From positions 270,723-334,722 of the forward strand of contig CM001633.1 in the NCBI GenBank assembly GCA_000309945.1: 64,000 bases of DNA. The letters are read 5' to 3'. Made by a program: the position numbers and the translations under genes. Positions 27,961 to 36,626 of this stretch are shown here, piece after piece. The notes beneath the pieces were generated by a model. That model was not told where the DNA came from. It searched no databases and saw only the letters and a program-made list of their open reading frames with translations. The DNA comes from Leptolyngbyaceae cyanobacterium JSC-12. Its GTDB lineage: Bacteria > Cyanobacteriota > Cyanobacteriia > Leptolyngbyales > Leptolyngbyaceae. Each line of letters starts with the position of its first letter. Within the stretch, counting starts at the first letter, position 1.

Positions 27961-28726
27961 ATAGCTGGTATAAGCAAATGCTGATAATTCTGTATTGCCA
28001 TACTGCCAAGACAGATCAACCTGCTGACAAATCGTCAACGGTAATAGCAAGGGACACCCATTGTAGGCAGCCCCAAACATGCTAGACAGAATTCGCATTT
28101 TTGCCTTAGCCCAGTCATCTGTCATCAGCGGCAGCTCAACTAATACTGAAGGCAAGGTTTCTGCCAATAGGGTATGAGTTCTACCCAGGGCTGCCCCCAC
28201 ATCTTCAGGGGTAGGGTCGCTCGGCAAATCAATACCCAATTCACGCAGAATCATTAGGGCTGTATCAATGCCTGAACGAAGTTGATTTTGGGCAACACAA
28301 GCTTGAATCTTAGCCTCATAGATGGGAACTCGATCCAAAACCGTTCAGGATATCAGCCAGTTGCAGGGCGATTGTCAGGACTTCTACTAAGGGTAATGAC
28401 TGTTGCTGTAGGTAGGCGCCTAAGTCCATGCCCCCCCAATCTTCCATTACCAGGGCATAACCACTACTCAATGATTCCAGACTTAAGGGGTGAACAATCC
28501 CAGGAATGGGAAGATTCTTGGCAATAGCATACTGATTGCGAAATTGCACCAATTCGCCAAAGCTAGGGTATTCATGCCGCAATACCTTAATCACCACGGG
28601 TTGCTGGGTTGCGGTTTGGATCGCTCGATAGACTGCTGTGCGACTCCCTGCGTAGATTTGCTCGGTAACCGTATAGCCAGCAAGTTTGGGGAATGTCTGC
28701 TGGGAAGTTGCTGCTGAATATGTCAT
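27961..28726 (-). pseudogene. Remnant of a trifunctional Ser/Thr kinase-AAA-histidine kinase gene
   Basis: From ATG 28726 about 130 residues match the start of the large cyanobacterial signalling proteins with a Ser/Thr kinase at the front: YTVTEQIYAGSRTAVYRAI, then VVIKVLRHEYP and YALVMEDWGG. The frame then breaks near 28330 and a second frame continues with the TPR-like middle of the same protein family (EAKIQACVAQNQLRSGIDTA, then LTICQQVDLSWQYGNTELSA). The kinase catalytic half and AAA domain, several hundred residues, are deleted. The right end of IS copy 1 then cuts off everything downstream. Full-length relatives exceed 1,700 residues, so this is a deeply decayed relic. Confidence 0.75.
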
Positions 28727-28834
28727 CGCTTCGCCTGCGAAACCTAATCTTTATCTATCTAGAAGATTTATTTTGATAGAGTTCCCAAAGATTAAGCGAT
28801 CGCACCAACAGCCTTACGTGTCTACAGATTGCCT

Positions 28835-29685
28835 GGTAGTGTGCTAGACATGGGGATCGATAAGGTCAAACTACCCGTCCAAATTCATAGCGATTGATGA
28901 ACAACCCAATCACAATGTCATGTAGCCGTTCGGACTTGGAGAAGCAGATCGTCTTGCGAGCTAATCGCTTAATTCGGGTTCGTAACGTCAAATGCTTGCG
29001 CTCAATTTTCTGTGTATTCTGTTTACCAACCACATGCTGGTCTTCATCGAACAAGCGAGCATAGGCTCCCCATCCATCGGTATAAAAGGTTTGAACCCCA
29101 AACGGTGCTAACAATGCTTTTAACTCGACCAACGCTTGGTCTTGATGGTCTGCCAGCACATACGCCAATACCTGCCCCGTCTGATGGTCAATGGCATGCC
29201 ACAGCCAACGTTCCTGTTTTTTACACCGGACAAAGCTCCACATCTCGTCTGCTTCGGCTTCTTCGATGTGTTTGGCAATAGTCACAGCTGTTGGCTCCAG
29301 TTGTTCCAACAATGATCGATTGATCTGTTCAAGATGACGATCTTTTTTTAATTCTTCAATGACAGTAGTCGGACTAATTCTGAGTACTCGTGCAGTATCG
29401 CGAATTCCGCTGCCATTGAGTGCCATCTCACAAATCTGTTGTTTCACATCAGGTAAGTAACCTCGGTAGGAATACTCCAGAACAAAGCTATGGCGAGTGC
29501 ATTCGGAATTCCGACATTTATATCGTTGTTTGCCTTCAGCCGTCTTGCCATGTTTGACGATGTTAGTGCTGTTGCAAGTGGGACAGTGTACAGGTTCGAG
29601 TACCATCGTAGTCGTTTTGAACTACCCTAACTGATTTGGTAATTCTATTTACCCTGATCCTTAGCCCCATGTCTAGAACATTACC
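28835..29685 (-). mobile_element. IS1-family element, copy A (inverted pair)
   Basis: An 851-bp element ending in inverted repeats beginning GGTAGTGTGCTAGACATGGG (28835) and GGTAATGTTCTAGACATGGG (complement, ending 29685). It is identical in length, and in the stretches compared in sequence, to copy B in the opposite orientation. The left flank AGATTGCCT and right flank ACTATTGA are not repeats of each other but are reverse complements of the corresponding flanks of copy B. Confidence 0.92.
28866..29606 (-). CDS. IS1-family transposase (copy A)
   Basis: A 246-residue single-frame transposase, whereas enteric IS1 fuses InsA and InsB by frameshift. An N-terminal zinc ribbon (CPTCNSTNIVKHGKTA, then C) and HTH precede a DDE core: D in EADEMWSFV, D in FYTDGWGAYARL and E in KIERKHLTLRTRIKRL, with the typical RKTICFSKS segment. 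It is intact and identical to the protein of copy B. Confidence 0.93.
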   Translation of the reverse strand: MVLEPVHCPTCNSTNIVKHGKTAEGKQRYKCRNSECTRHSFVLEYSYRGYLPDVKQQICEMALNGSGIRDTARVLRISPTTVIEELKKDRHLEQINRSLLEQLEPTAVTIAKHIEEAEADEMWSFVRCKKQERWLWHAIDHQTGQVLAYVLADHQDQALVELKALLAPFGVQTFYTDGWGAYARLFDEDQHVVGKQNTQKIERKHLTLRTRIKRLARKTICFSKSERLHDIVIGLFINRYEFGRVV

Positions 29686-29835
29686 ACTATTGATTAGACT
29701 TAAAAAGAGACAAAAATGAGAATTAAAGACTCAACTCAATAATGGGTCGTGTTCTAGGCTTGGGGTAGCTTGCAAAAACGTACCTTTGAAGTAAAGGCGG
29801 AAATCAATCATCTTGTTGTACTGCTAAGGCAATCT

Positions 29836-30686
29836 GGTAATGTTCTAGACATGGGGCTAAGGATCAGGGTAAATAGAATTACCAAATCAGTTAGGGTAGT
29901 TCAAAACGACTACGATGGTACTCGAACCTGTACACTGTCCCACTTGCAACAGCACTAACATCGTCAAACATGGCAAGACGGCTGAAGGCAAACAACGATA
30001 TAAATGTCGGAATTCCGAATGCACTCGCCATAGCTTTGTTCTGGAGTATTCCTACCGAGGTTACTTACCTGATGTGAAACAACAGATTTGTGAGATGGCA
30101 CTCAATGGCAGCGGAATTCGCGATACTGCACGAGTACTCAGAATTAGTCCGACTACTGTCATTGAAGAATTAAAAAAAGATCGTCATCTTGAACAGATCA
30201 ATCGATCATTGTTGGAACAACTGGAGCCAACAGCTGTGACTATTGCCAAACACATCGAAGAAGCCGAAGCAGACGAGATGTGGAGCTTTGTCCGGTGTAA
30301 AAAACAGGAACGTTGGCTGTGGCATGCCATTGACCATCAGACGGGGCAGGTATTGGCGTATGTGCTGGCAGACCATCAAGACCAAGCGTTGGTCGAGTTA
30401 AAAGCATTGTTAGCACCGTTTGGGGTTCAAACCTTTTATACCGATGGATGGGGAGCCTATGCTCGCTTGTTCGATGAAGACCAGCATGTGGTTGGTAAAC
30501 AGAATACACAGAAAATTGAGCGCAAGCATTTGACGTTACGAACCCGAATTAAGCGATTAGCTCGCAAGACGATCTGCTTCTCCAAGTCCGAACGGCTACA
30601 TGACATTGTGATTGGGTTGTTCATCAATCGCTATGAATTTGGACGGGTAGTTTGACCTTATCGATCCCCATGTCTAGCACACTACC
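29836..30686 (+). mobile_element. IS1-family element, copy B (inverted pair)
   Basis: An 851-bp element identical in layout to copy A but in the opposite orientation, 150 bp away. Left flank AGGCAATCT (29827-29835) is the exact 9-bp reverse complement of copy A's left flank. Right flank TCAATAGT (30687-30694) is the 8-bp reverse complement of copy A's right flank. This pattern is what intramolecular replicative transposition with inversion leaves behind. Confidence 0.92.
29915..30655 (+). CDS. IS1-family transposase (copy B)
   Basis: The same 246-residue single-frame IS1 transposase as in copy A, with identical protein sequence: zinc ribbon, HTH and DDE residues all present. The near identity of the two copies implies a recent event. 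Ribosome-site evidence is weak, as is usual for transposase genes. Confidence 0.93.
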   Translation: MVLEPVHCPTCNSTNIVKHGKTAEGKQRYKCRNSECTRHSFVLEYSYRGYLPDVKQQICEMALNGSGIRDTARVLRISPTTVIEELKKDRHLEQINRSLLEQLEPTAVTIAKHIEEAEADEMWSFVRCKKQERWLWHAIDHQTGQVLAYVLADHQDQALVELKALLAPFGVQTFYTDGWGAYARLFDEDQHVVGKQNTQKIERKHLTLRTRIKRLARKTICFSKSERLHDIVIGLFINRYEFGRVV

Positions 30687-30862
30687 TCAATAGTCTTATA
30701 TAAGATTAAGAGACTAAAGTTTTTACTTCACATCGATCGCTGATTTCCTTTCAATGTTTCGTTGCTGGTTGAAATGCCCATTTTCCTCATTAAGATTATT
30801 CTGCGCGGTTAAAATACATGGATGACCTGTGGTTGTGAGAATTTAGAACTAACTGTAAACAG

Positions 30863-31930
30863 ATGAACAGGCAAGCAGCGATTGACTGGCTAAAGCAACG
30901 TCCCTGGTTAATTGTGCCAGTGCTGGGGGTTGTCCCTTTGGTTGGTATTCCACTCATGAATCAAGTTTCGTCTACCTCAGGAACAGTGACCGTTTCTCCC
31001 TCACCCCTGTTACCGACGGCGGTTGTCACGTTGCCAACGCTGGCTTCAACATCCCTTCCAGCTTTGCAAGCTACCCCCAAGCCATCTTCCTCACCTCAGA
31101 GTTCTCAAAAGACGGCTGCTAAAGCTATGCAGAGTCCTAAACCAGCACAAGCAGTGAATGCGCAGGCGGTGCAATCAGCAATCAATTTATCGGTGGATGC
31201 GGCGATTCAGATGCGCGTCTTGATCCATGCAGCAGCAAGTCGTTTATCGATCAGCACATCTGGTGGTGGTGGGGTGTTTGATGTGCAGTCCAATCGGTTA
31301 CTGTATGAGCTTCCGGCAAGGTCTGGTTATGAGATGCAGGCAGATGGCAGCACGATTCTGTTAGGTTCGCTCCGGCTCCCCTCATTAATTTGGATTGATC
31401 CATCTCCAACCGGGATAACCTATGTGGGCGATCGCGGTTATCGGGGGCGGCTATTAATTGCATCTAGTGAAAGTCGGCTCTGGGTAGTGAATTACGTGAA
31501 TCTGCAGCAGTATTTGTATAGCGTGGTTGGCAGTGAAGTATCCCCGAGTTGGCCAATGGAAGCTTTGAAAGCCCAGGCAGTGGCTGCCCGGTCTTATGCA
31601 TTGACTTACCATCTCAAGCCAGTAAAACGAGATTTATATGATTTAGGCTCGGATGAGTACTACCAGGTTTATAAAGGGATTGAGAGTGAGGCAGCTCGGA
31701 CTCGCCAAGCTGTTAATAGCACCAGTGGCGAATTCGTAAGCTACCGGGGCGGTGTGGTGGAATCTCTCTATGCTGCGACGGATGATATTGTCATGGAAGC
31801 GTTTCAAGGTCGTGGAATGAGTCAGATTGGGGCATTGGGATTAGCAGAACAGGGGCAAACTTATCGCCAAATTTTAGGTGCCTATTACGCTGGAACCGGG
31901 ATTGCACAAATTCAAATGGATATTGAATAA
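30863..31930 (+). CDS. SpoIID/LytB-domain protein, membrane anchored
   Basis: A 355-residue protein. An N-terminal transmembrane segment (WLIVPVLGVVPLVGIPL, 15-31) is followed by a Ser/Thr/Pro-rich linker to about residue 95 and a SpoIID/LytB domain. The latter shows YLYSVVGSEVSPSWPMEALKAQAVAARSYAL, the family hallmark, and ends with GRGMSQIGALGLAEQGQTYRQIL and YYAGT. SpoIID relatives are peptidoglycan lytic or amidase-enhancing enzymes of the envelope. The periplasmic location fits the single anchor. The gene lies between the IS1 pair and the Xer locus, in regions rich in AGTCTTAA-like motifs on both sides. Confidence 0.88.
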   Translation: MNRQAAIDWLKQRPWLIVPVLGVVPLVGIPLMNQVSSTSGTVTVSPSPLLPTAVVTLPTLASTSLPALQATPKPSSSPQSSQKTAAKAMQSPKPAQAVNAQAVQSAINLSVDAAIQMRVLIHAAASRLSISTSGGGGVFDVQSNRLLYELPARSGYEMQADGSTILLGSLRLPSLIWIDPSPTGITYVGDRGYRGRLLIASSESRLWVVNYVNLQQYLYSVVGSEVSPSWPMEALKAQAVAARSYALTYHLKPVKRDLYDLGSDEYYQVYKGIESEAARTRQAVNSTSGEFVSYRGGVVESLYAATDDIVMEAFQGRGMSQIGALGLAEQGQTYRQILGAYYAGTGIAQIQMDIE

Positions 31931-32053
31931 AGCACAAACTCTTCTTACTGTTTGATGCAAACGGAATACTGTCTATCACTCCTTTAGTCTGATGCCCCTC
32001 CAGGAAGCATCGTTATAACCACATGGGAAGCGTGGCAAAAGGCTGATTTATCA

Positions 32054-32105
32054 AAGTCTTGGATTCAAAGAATGATCGCGCGATCGTTCTTTAAATCCAA
32101 GACTT
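32054..32105. repeat. 52-bp near-perfect palindrome
   Basis: Two 26-base arms around a GATCGC|GCGATC centre (AAGTCTTGGATT... and ...AATCCAAGACTT) differ at only two positions. The RNA form would pair as a long hairpin. It lies 123 bp after the SpoIID-like gene and could be a terminator without a T-run, a cruciform, or part of the recombination region downstream. Confidence 0.85.
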
Positions 32106-32216
32106 CCGACTGCTTGCGGTTTGAGTCTTAAGTTAGATTTCAATACTTATATTTAGACTCAAAACAAGACTTATTTAAGACAATAAGACTGCAGTTCGTC
32201 TCTCCATCTTGATTTA

Positions 32217-32252
32217 AGACTTAAAAGTAGACTTAAAGTGAGACTTAAATGA
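32217..32252 (+). repeat. Three 12-bp iterons (AGACTTAA core)
   Basis: AGACTTAA occurs at 32217, 32229 and 32241 at exact 12-bp spacing (units AGACTTAAAAGT, AGACTTAAAGTG, AGACTTAAATGA). Related octamers in both orientations precede it. The phasing is suited to cooperative protein binding, though short tandem repeats of this kind also occur in cyanobacteria without known function. Confidence 0.85.
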
Positions 32253-32339
32253 GAAAGTAGGACTAGATAGATGGTATGTTTCTCAATCTGGAACTGCCAA
32301 TCCAAAATCCAAAATCGATACACGTTATCGAGGTATAGT

Positions 32340-32369
32340 AGTTGGTGATAACACTAATTATCACCAACT
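32340..32369. promoter_or_regulatory. dif-like 11-6-11 palindrome at the start of the recombinase gene
   Basis: Arms GTTGGTGATAA (32341-32351) and TTATCACCAAC (32358-32368) are perfect inverted repeats around CACTAA, extended by one further pair outside. The 28-bp 11-6-11 geometry and the inner ATAA...TTAT ends are those of Xer dif sites. It lies directly before a Xer-type gene, as difSL lies beside xerS in streptococci. The alternative is an autoregulatory operator, since it covers the position of a ribosome-binding site. Confidence 0.5.
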
Positions 32370-32370
32370 C

Positions 32371-33249
32371 ATGCATTTGGTTTCCTCTTCGACAGGCTCA
32401 AACCCACCTCTAGCAAGGATTGACAGCATTGAACAGTTTATTAATTTGTGGCTAAAAGACAAATCACCCAATACTCAGCGTGCTTATCGCAAAGATATCC
32501 AGTATTTTCTAGTGTTTTTGGGTAATAAACCTTTAGAGCAAATTATTTTGAATGATGTTCATGCTTACCTGGATGCCATGGAAGAGCAAGGCTGGGCAGA
32601 ATCTACGATTAACCGTCGGCTAGCAGTTGTCAAAAGCTTTTTGACCTTTGGCAATTCCATTGGTATGTTGCGTCTCAACGTGGGCAAAGCTGTGAGACTG
32701 AAAGACATGCCCAAACAGTTTTCCCAGCGGACTCTTACCGAAAGCCAAGTATTGATGATGATCGCTATGACACCCAACTCACGCGATCGCGCCCTGCTGC
32801 GATTTATGTATGCAGTGGGGTGTCGAGTCAGCGAATTATGCTCCTTGCGCTGGCAAGACATTACTGAAAATCCAGATGGAACCGCAACAGTACACATTTT
32901 TGGCAAAGGCAGAAAAAACCGTTGGGTGAAGTTTTCCAGCGAAACCTGGAACGAACTGAAATCTTTACGAGGAGATGCCAGAGGAGACGACCACCTATTT
33001 ACCTCGCGACAGGGAGGCGGACTCAAACCGAACCAGGTGCGCAACATTGTGAAAGCAGCAGGGCAAAGAGTCAATGCTCCCGCAACCTCGCCACACTGGC
33101 TTAGACATAGCCACGCAGGACACAGCGTACAACGCAAAGTACCACTGACCTTGCTCCAGGAAACATTAGGGCACGAATCATTGAATACGACCCGAAATTA
33201 CATTGCAGCCAATCCAAATGATAGTAGCGCTATGCACTTGCCAGTTTAA
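32371..33249 (+). CDS. Xer-type tyrosine recombinase
   Basis: A 292-residue site-specific recombinase. An N-terminal SAM-like core-binding domain (about 20-105; SPNTQRAYRKDIQYFLVFL) is followed by the catalytic domain with all conserved residues: R152 (GCRVSELCSLRW), K179 (FGKGRKNRWV), H242 and R245 (SPHWLRHSHA), H268 (LGHES) and nucleophile Y277 (TTRNYI). The length equals that of XerC/XerD/XerS. It is not flanked by phage genes. The first ATG follows a 30-bp palindrome by one base and has no separate ribosome site. A role in resolving chromosome or plasmid dimers at the adjacent palindrome is plausible; an integrase of a lost element is the alternative. Confidence 0.9.
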   Translation: MHLVSSSTGSNPPLARIDSIEQFINLWLKDKSPNTQRAYRKDIQYFLVFLGNKPLEQIILNDVHAYLDAMEEQGWAESTINRRLAVVKSFLTFGNSIGMLRLNVGKAVRLKDMPKQFSQRTLTESQVLMMIAMTPNSRDRALLRFMYAVGCRVSELCSLRWQDITENPDGTATVHIFGKGRKNRWVKFSSETWNELKSLRGDARGDDHLFTSRQGGGLKPNQVRNIVKAAGQRVNAPATSPHWLRHSHAGHSVQRKVPLTLLQETLGHESLNTTRNYIAANPNDSSAMHLPV

Positions 33250-33267
33250 TGCAAGTCTCCACGTTAA

Positions 33268-36200
33268 TTACTCTCGGTTGATACCAGTAAGAACATTTTG
33301 AGGTGGAACTTCCGTTCTAGCAGACTGAGATTGACTAGGACGGCATCTATCAAACAAGTCGTGCAAAAGCACGTAAAAGCAGGGAATGATAAACAGCGTC
33401 AGCAACGTTGCTAGAGACAGTCCAGAAAAAACAACAATCCCCAAAGGTTGCAGAAATTCGCCCCCCTGCCCCAGACCTAATGCCAACGGAAACATCCCTA
33501 AAACCGTAGTGATTGTCGTCATCAAAATGGGACGCAGGCGTTGAGGCGCAGCTTTGAGAATGGCAGTCCGGCGATCGCACTCCTCGCGCTCTCGGATCTG
33601 GTTTGCTAATTCCACCATAATGATGGCATTATTCACCATAATCCCCACCAGCAGCACTGCCCCTACAATCACCGTCGCACCGATCGCCGTCTTCGTTACA
33701 AATAATCCAAAAATCCCACCCGCCAGTGCCAGCGGAATCGTAAACATAATCACCAGTGGATCCACCAGTGAATTGTATTGCACTGCCATCACCACAAATA
33801 CTAGAAACGCCGCCAAGCTCCCTAATATCGGCAGCGTTGCTTGCAGTTGACGATTACTCTCAGCCGCGGCACTGGGCAAAACGCTGACCCCTTCAGGCAA
33901 GTCAAGCTCACGCATGATTTCGTTAACCTGCTGAATCGCCCCTCCCAAACTTGCTCCCTGATTCAGGTTCCCAGCAATTAGAAACACCTGACGCTGATTA
34001 ATTCGGCGCACCTCCCCAGGAGCAAAACTCTCTTCAATTTGGGCAACATCTCCCAATCTCACCAACTGGTTACCTGGTGTAAATAACGGGATCTGAGCAA
34101 TTTGAGAAGGTTGCCGAACAGCGCTTCGGTCTAGCCTTACACGCACATCTACCAGTCGATTACCGCGTTGAATTTGGGTGGGAACCGTTCCTTCAATCGC
34201 CGTTTGTAACGATGCTCCAATATCTTGAATGTTCATATTCAGGGCAGACAACCGTTCCAGATCTGGACGGATTCGCAGTTCCGGCTGACGTTCATCCGCA
34301 TCTGGACGAAACGTTGCGAGAGTCGCTTTTTGTTCCAGCGCCTGCAACACTTGTCGCCCTGCTTGAGTTAGAGAATCCTCATCAACACCTTGAAGGATCA
34401 CATCCACTTCCGCACCCCGCACAGGAGAGTTGCTTGTAATCAAGCCTCGCACCTGTCCTGGACTGATTCGGAGGCGAATATCGACCAGATTTAATTTGCG
34501 GAATTGCCGCGTTACCTTCGTCACAAATGATTCCACATTCGTTCCAGGCTTTAGCGTAATGTTGCTAGAAGCCCGCAGAGGGTTGGCGCTGGTATTGCTG
34601 CCAAATAGCACTCCCCCAACCGTTGTAAATGCATATTCCGTTTCAGGTTGTGCTAACAAAATGCGATCGACTTCTTCCATTACCCTGCGGCTGGTTTCCA
34701 GGGGGGTACCTGGCGGAAATTGGGCATTCAAATTCGCTTGTCCAGTATTGATACGGGGCAGAATTTCTTGTGGAATTTGCCCAACCATCAAAATACTGCC
34801 ACCACCAAACACCAACACAACCAAACCAATAACCAGCAATCGTCTTGCTAGCACCCAATTTAAGATTGAGGTATAACCACGAGTGGCATCTTCAAAGCGA
34901 TGATTAAACTGACGCAATAGCCAAAAATTACTCACCCCACTGGATTGACGAATTGCCAGTAATCGAGATGTGAACATTGGCACAACTGTGATGGCAATCA
35001 AAATCGATGCAGCAACCGAGAAACTGATTGTCAAAATTAGTTCATTAAACAGCAGCGCAATAAAACCACCAATTAACAAAAACGGCAACACTGCTACCAG
35101 ATTTGTACTCGTAGAAGCAAGCAATGCCGATTCTACTTCTTGACTACTAATAATCGATTGACGAATCAGTTGTCGGGGTGACAGTCGAGTAGTGGCATCC
35201 TTGCCAGGAGTCATGCCTGCCCCTTCAGCAATGTTTTCCAGCATGACGATCGAGTTATCTACTACGATACCCACACCCAACGCCAATCCACCCAAACTGA
35301 AAATGTTGAGTGACAGTTTGAAAACGCCCATCAAGATAATTGCTGCCAAGACTGCCAGGGGAATTGCCAACACAATAATCAGCGTTTGCCGGACAGAACC
35401 GAGAAATAGCAGAACTGCGATCGCTGCCAGCGTAGCCCCAGTCATTCCTGCACTCGTCACGTTAGAAACCGCATTTCGAATAAAGATAGATTCATCCAGA
35501 GTTGGCAGCAGTTGCATATCCTCAGGAATTACCCCCGCTTGGCGCAACTCCTCAATTCGCTGCTTTACTCCTTCCACGACCGTAATGGTATTGGCATCCG
35601 GTTGTTTCTGTACACTGACTTTGACCGCAGGTTGTCCGTTCAGTGCAACGAAAATGCGTTGTTCTTCCGTACCATCAATCACATCCGCAAAGTCTCGCAA
35701 ATACACACGACGGGTTAGCATACCTGCTGTGGATTGCCCACCCTCCTGATTTCTGACTGCAAACGACAAATTCCTTAACTCGTCTGCACTCCGAAATCGT
35801 CCAACCGCTCGTGTCAACGGCTCAGAATTTTCACCGTAAATCCGTCCGCCAGAAATATCCTGGTTGCGATCGCGCAACTCTGTTAGCACATCATTCAAGC
35901 CGACACCTAATGCTTGCAATCGATTTAGATCAATCGTGACCCCAACTTCTTCTTCCACCCCACCGGACACATCCACCGCTGCCACACCTGGCACAACTCC
36001 CAGTTCTCGCGCTAATTCTTCATCCGCAAACACCCGCAAATCTACAGCTTGTAAAGATGGAGACGTAACTGCCATTTCATAAACAGGCAACTGAGATGGA
36101 TCAACTTTGAACAATCGTGGTTCTTCAATGCTGTCTGGTAGCCGTCCTCGTGCCCGGTTAAACGTCGCCGTTGCATCATTTAACGCCTGGTCAATATTGC

Positions 36201-36516
36201 CACCTGGTTGAAAATACAGGTCTAAATTCACCTGCCCCTCACGAGTTTGGGAATAAACCTGAGTTACTCCCTCAGTTGCTGAGAGTGCTTCTTCCAGTGG
36301 TCTGGTAATTTCATTGATCGCCACCTCCGGAGAAACACCTGGTGCATTCAAGCGCACCCCAATTCGAGGATAAGTAATAGAAGGTAATAAATCTACTTGC
36401 AGCGTAGTGATATAAAATACGCCGACCACAATCACCGCCAGCGTCAGCATCAAGGTCCCGATATGGCGACGAATAGAAAGCGCACTGATACTAAAGCTAG
36501 TAGGACGATCTTGCAT
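33268..36516 (-). CDS. RND efflux pump inner-membrane transporter
   Basis: A 1082-residue RND permease of the AcrB/MdtB-like hydrophobe/amphiphile class. TM1 follows SIRRHIGTLMLTLAVIVVGVF. The porter-domain motif DLLPSITYPRIGVRLNAPGVSPEVAINEITRPLEE lies at the start of the first periplasmic loop, and the proton-relay region reads GLALGVGIVVDNSIVMLENIAEG in TM4. The second half repeats the fold and ends in a polar tail. It works with the adaptor encoded just upstream on the same strand (about 110 bp gap) and an outer-membrane TolC-type channel not present in the window. The substrate cannot be told from sequence. It converges on the recombinase gene with an 18-bp gap. Confidence 0.95.
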   Translation of the reverse strand: MQDRPTSFSISALSIRRHIGTLMLTLAVIVVGVFYITTLQVDLLPSITYPRIGVRLNAPGVSPEVAINEITRPLEEALSATEGVTQVYSQTREGQVNLDLYFQPGGNIDQALNDATATFNRARGRLPDSIEEPRLFKVDPSQLPVYEMAVTSPSLQAVDLRVFADEELARELGVVPGVAAVDVSGGVEEEVGVTIDLNRLQALGVGLNDVLTELRDRNQDISGGRIYGENSEPLTRAVGRFRSADELRNLSFAVRNQEGGQSTAGMLTRRVYLRDFADVIDGTEEQRIFVALNGQPAVKVSVQKQPDANTITVVEGVKQRIEELRQAGVIPEDMQLLPTLDESIFIRNAVSNVTSAGMTGATLAAIAVLLFLGSVRQTLIIVLAIPLAVLAAIILMGVFKLSLNIFSLGGLALGVGIVVDNSIVMLENIAEGAGMTPGKDATTRLSPRQLIRQSIISSQEVESALLASTSTNLVAVLPFLLIGGFIALLFNELILTISFSVAASILIAITVVPMFTSRLLAIRQSSGVSNFWLLRQFNHRFEDATRGYTSILNWVLARRLLVIGLVVLVFGGGSILMVGQIPQEILPRINTGQANLNAQFPPGTPLETSRRVMEEVDRILLAQPETEYAFTTVGGVLFGSNTSANPLRASSNITLKPGTNVESFVTKVTRQFRKLNLVDIRLRISPGQVRGLITSNSPVRGAEVDVILQGVDEDSLTQAGRQVLQALEQKATLATFRPDADERQPELRIRPDLERLSALNMNIQDIGASLQTAIEGTVPTQIQRGNRLVDVRVRLDRSAVRQPSQIAQIPLFTPGNQLVRLGDVAQIEESFAPGEVRRINQRQVFLIAGNLNQGASLGGAIQQVNEIMRELDLPEGVSVLPSAAAESNRQLQATLPILGSLAAFLVFVVMAVQYNSLVDPLVIMFTIPLALAGGIFGLFVTKTAIGATVIVGAVLLVGIMVNNAIIMVELANQIREREECDRRTAILKAAPQRLRPILMTTITTVLGMFPLALGLGQGGEFLQPLGIVVFSGLSLATLLTLFIIPCFYVLLHDLFDRCRPSQSQSARTEVPPQNVLTGINRE

Positions 36517-36626
36517 AGGGAAAAGGGGGTTAGAGAATGGGAAATTGGGAACGTGGGGAGAGCAATGAGAGGATAAGGGGATGAGGATCTCTGATTTCTG
36601 ACTCCTGACTGCTAATCTCCTGATTG

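Larger units (their letters stand above)
31931..32370. other. 440-bp repeat-rich region between spoIID-like and xer-like genes
   Basis: There is no gene. The region holds, in order, a 52-bp near-perfect palindrome (32054-32105), scattered AGTCTTAA/AGACTTAA octamers on both strands from 32124 onward, a three-copy 12-bp iteron (32217-32252), and a dif-like palindrome (32340-32369) that ends 1 bp before the recombinase ATG. Confidence 0.8.

Noticed and set aside
28835-30686. Inverted IS1 pair as a composite transposon carrying cargo
   Set aside because: The 150 bp between them have no gene, and the outer flanks are not direct repeats. The flanks fit a local replicative inversion instead.
32371-33249. 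Recombinase as a phage integrase
   Set aside because: There are no phage genes, attachment duplications or tRNA next to it. Length and motifs are Xer-like, though an integrase of a lost element is not excluded.
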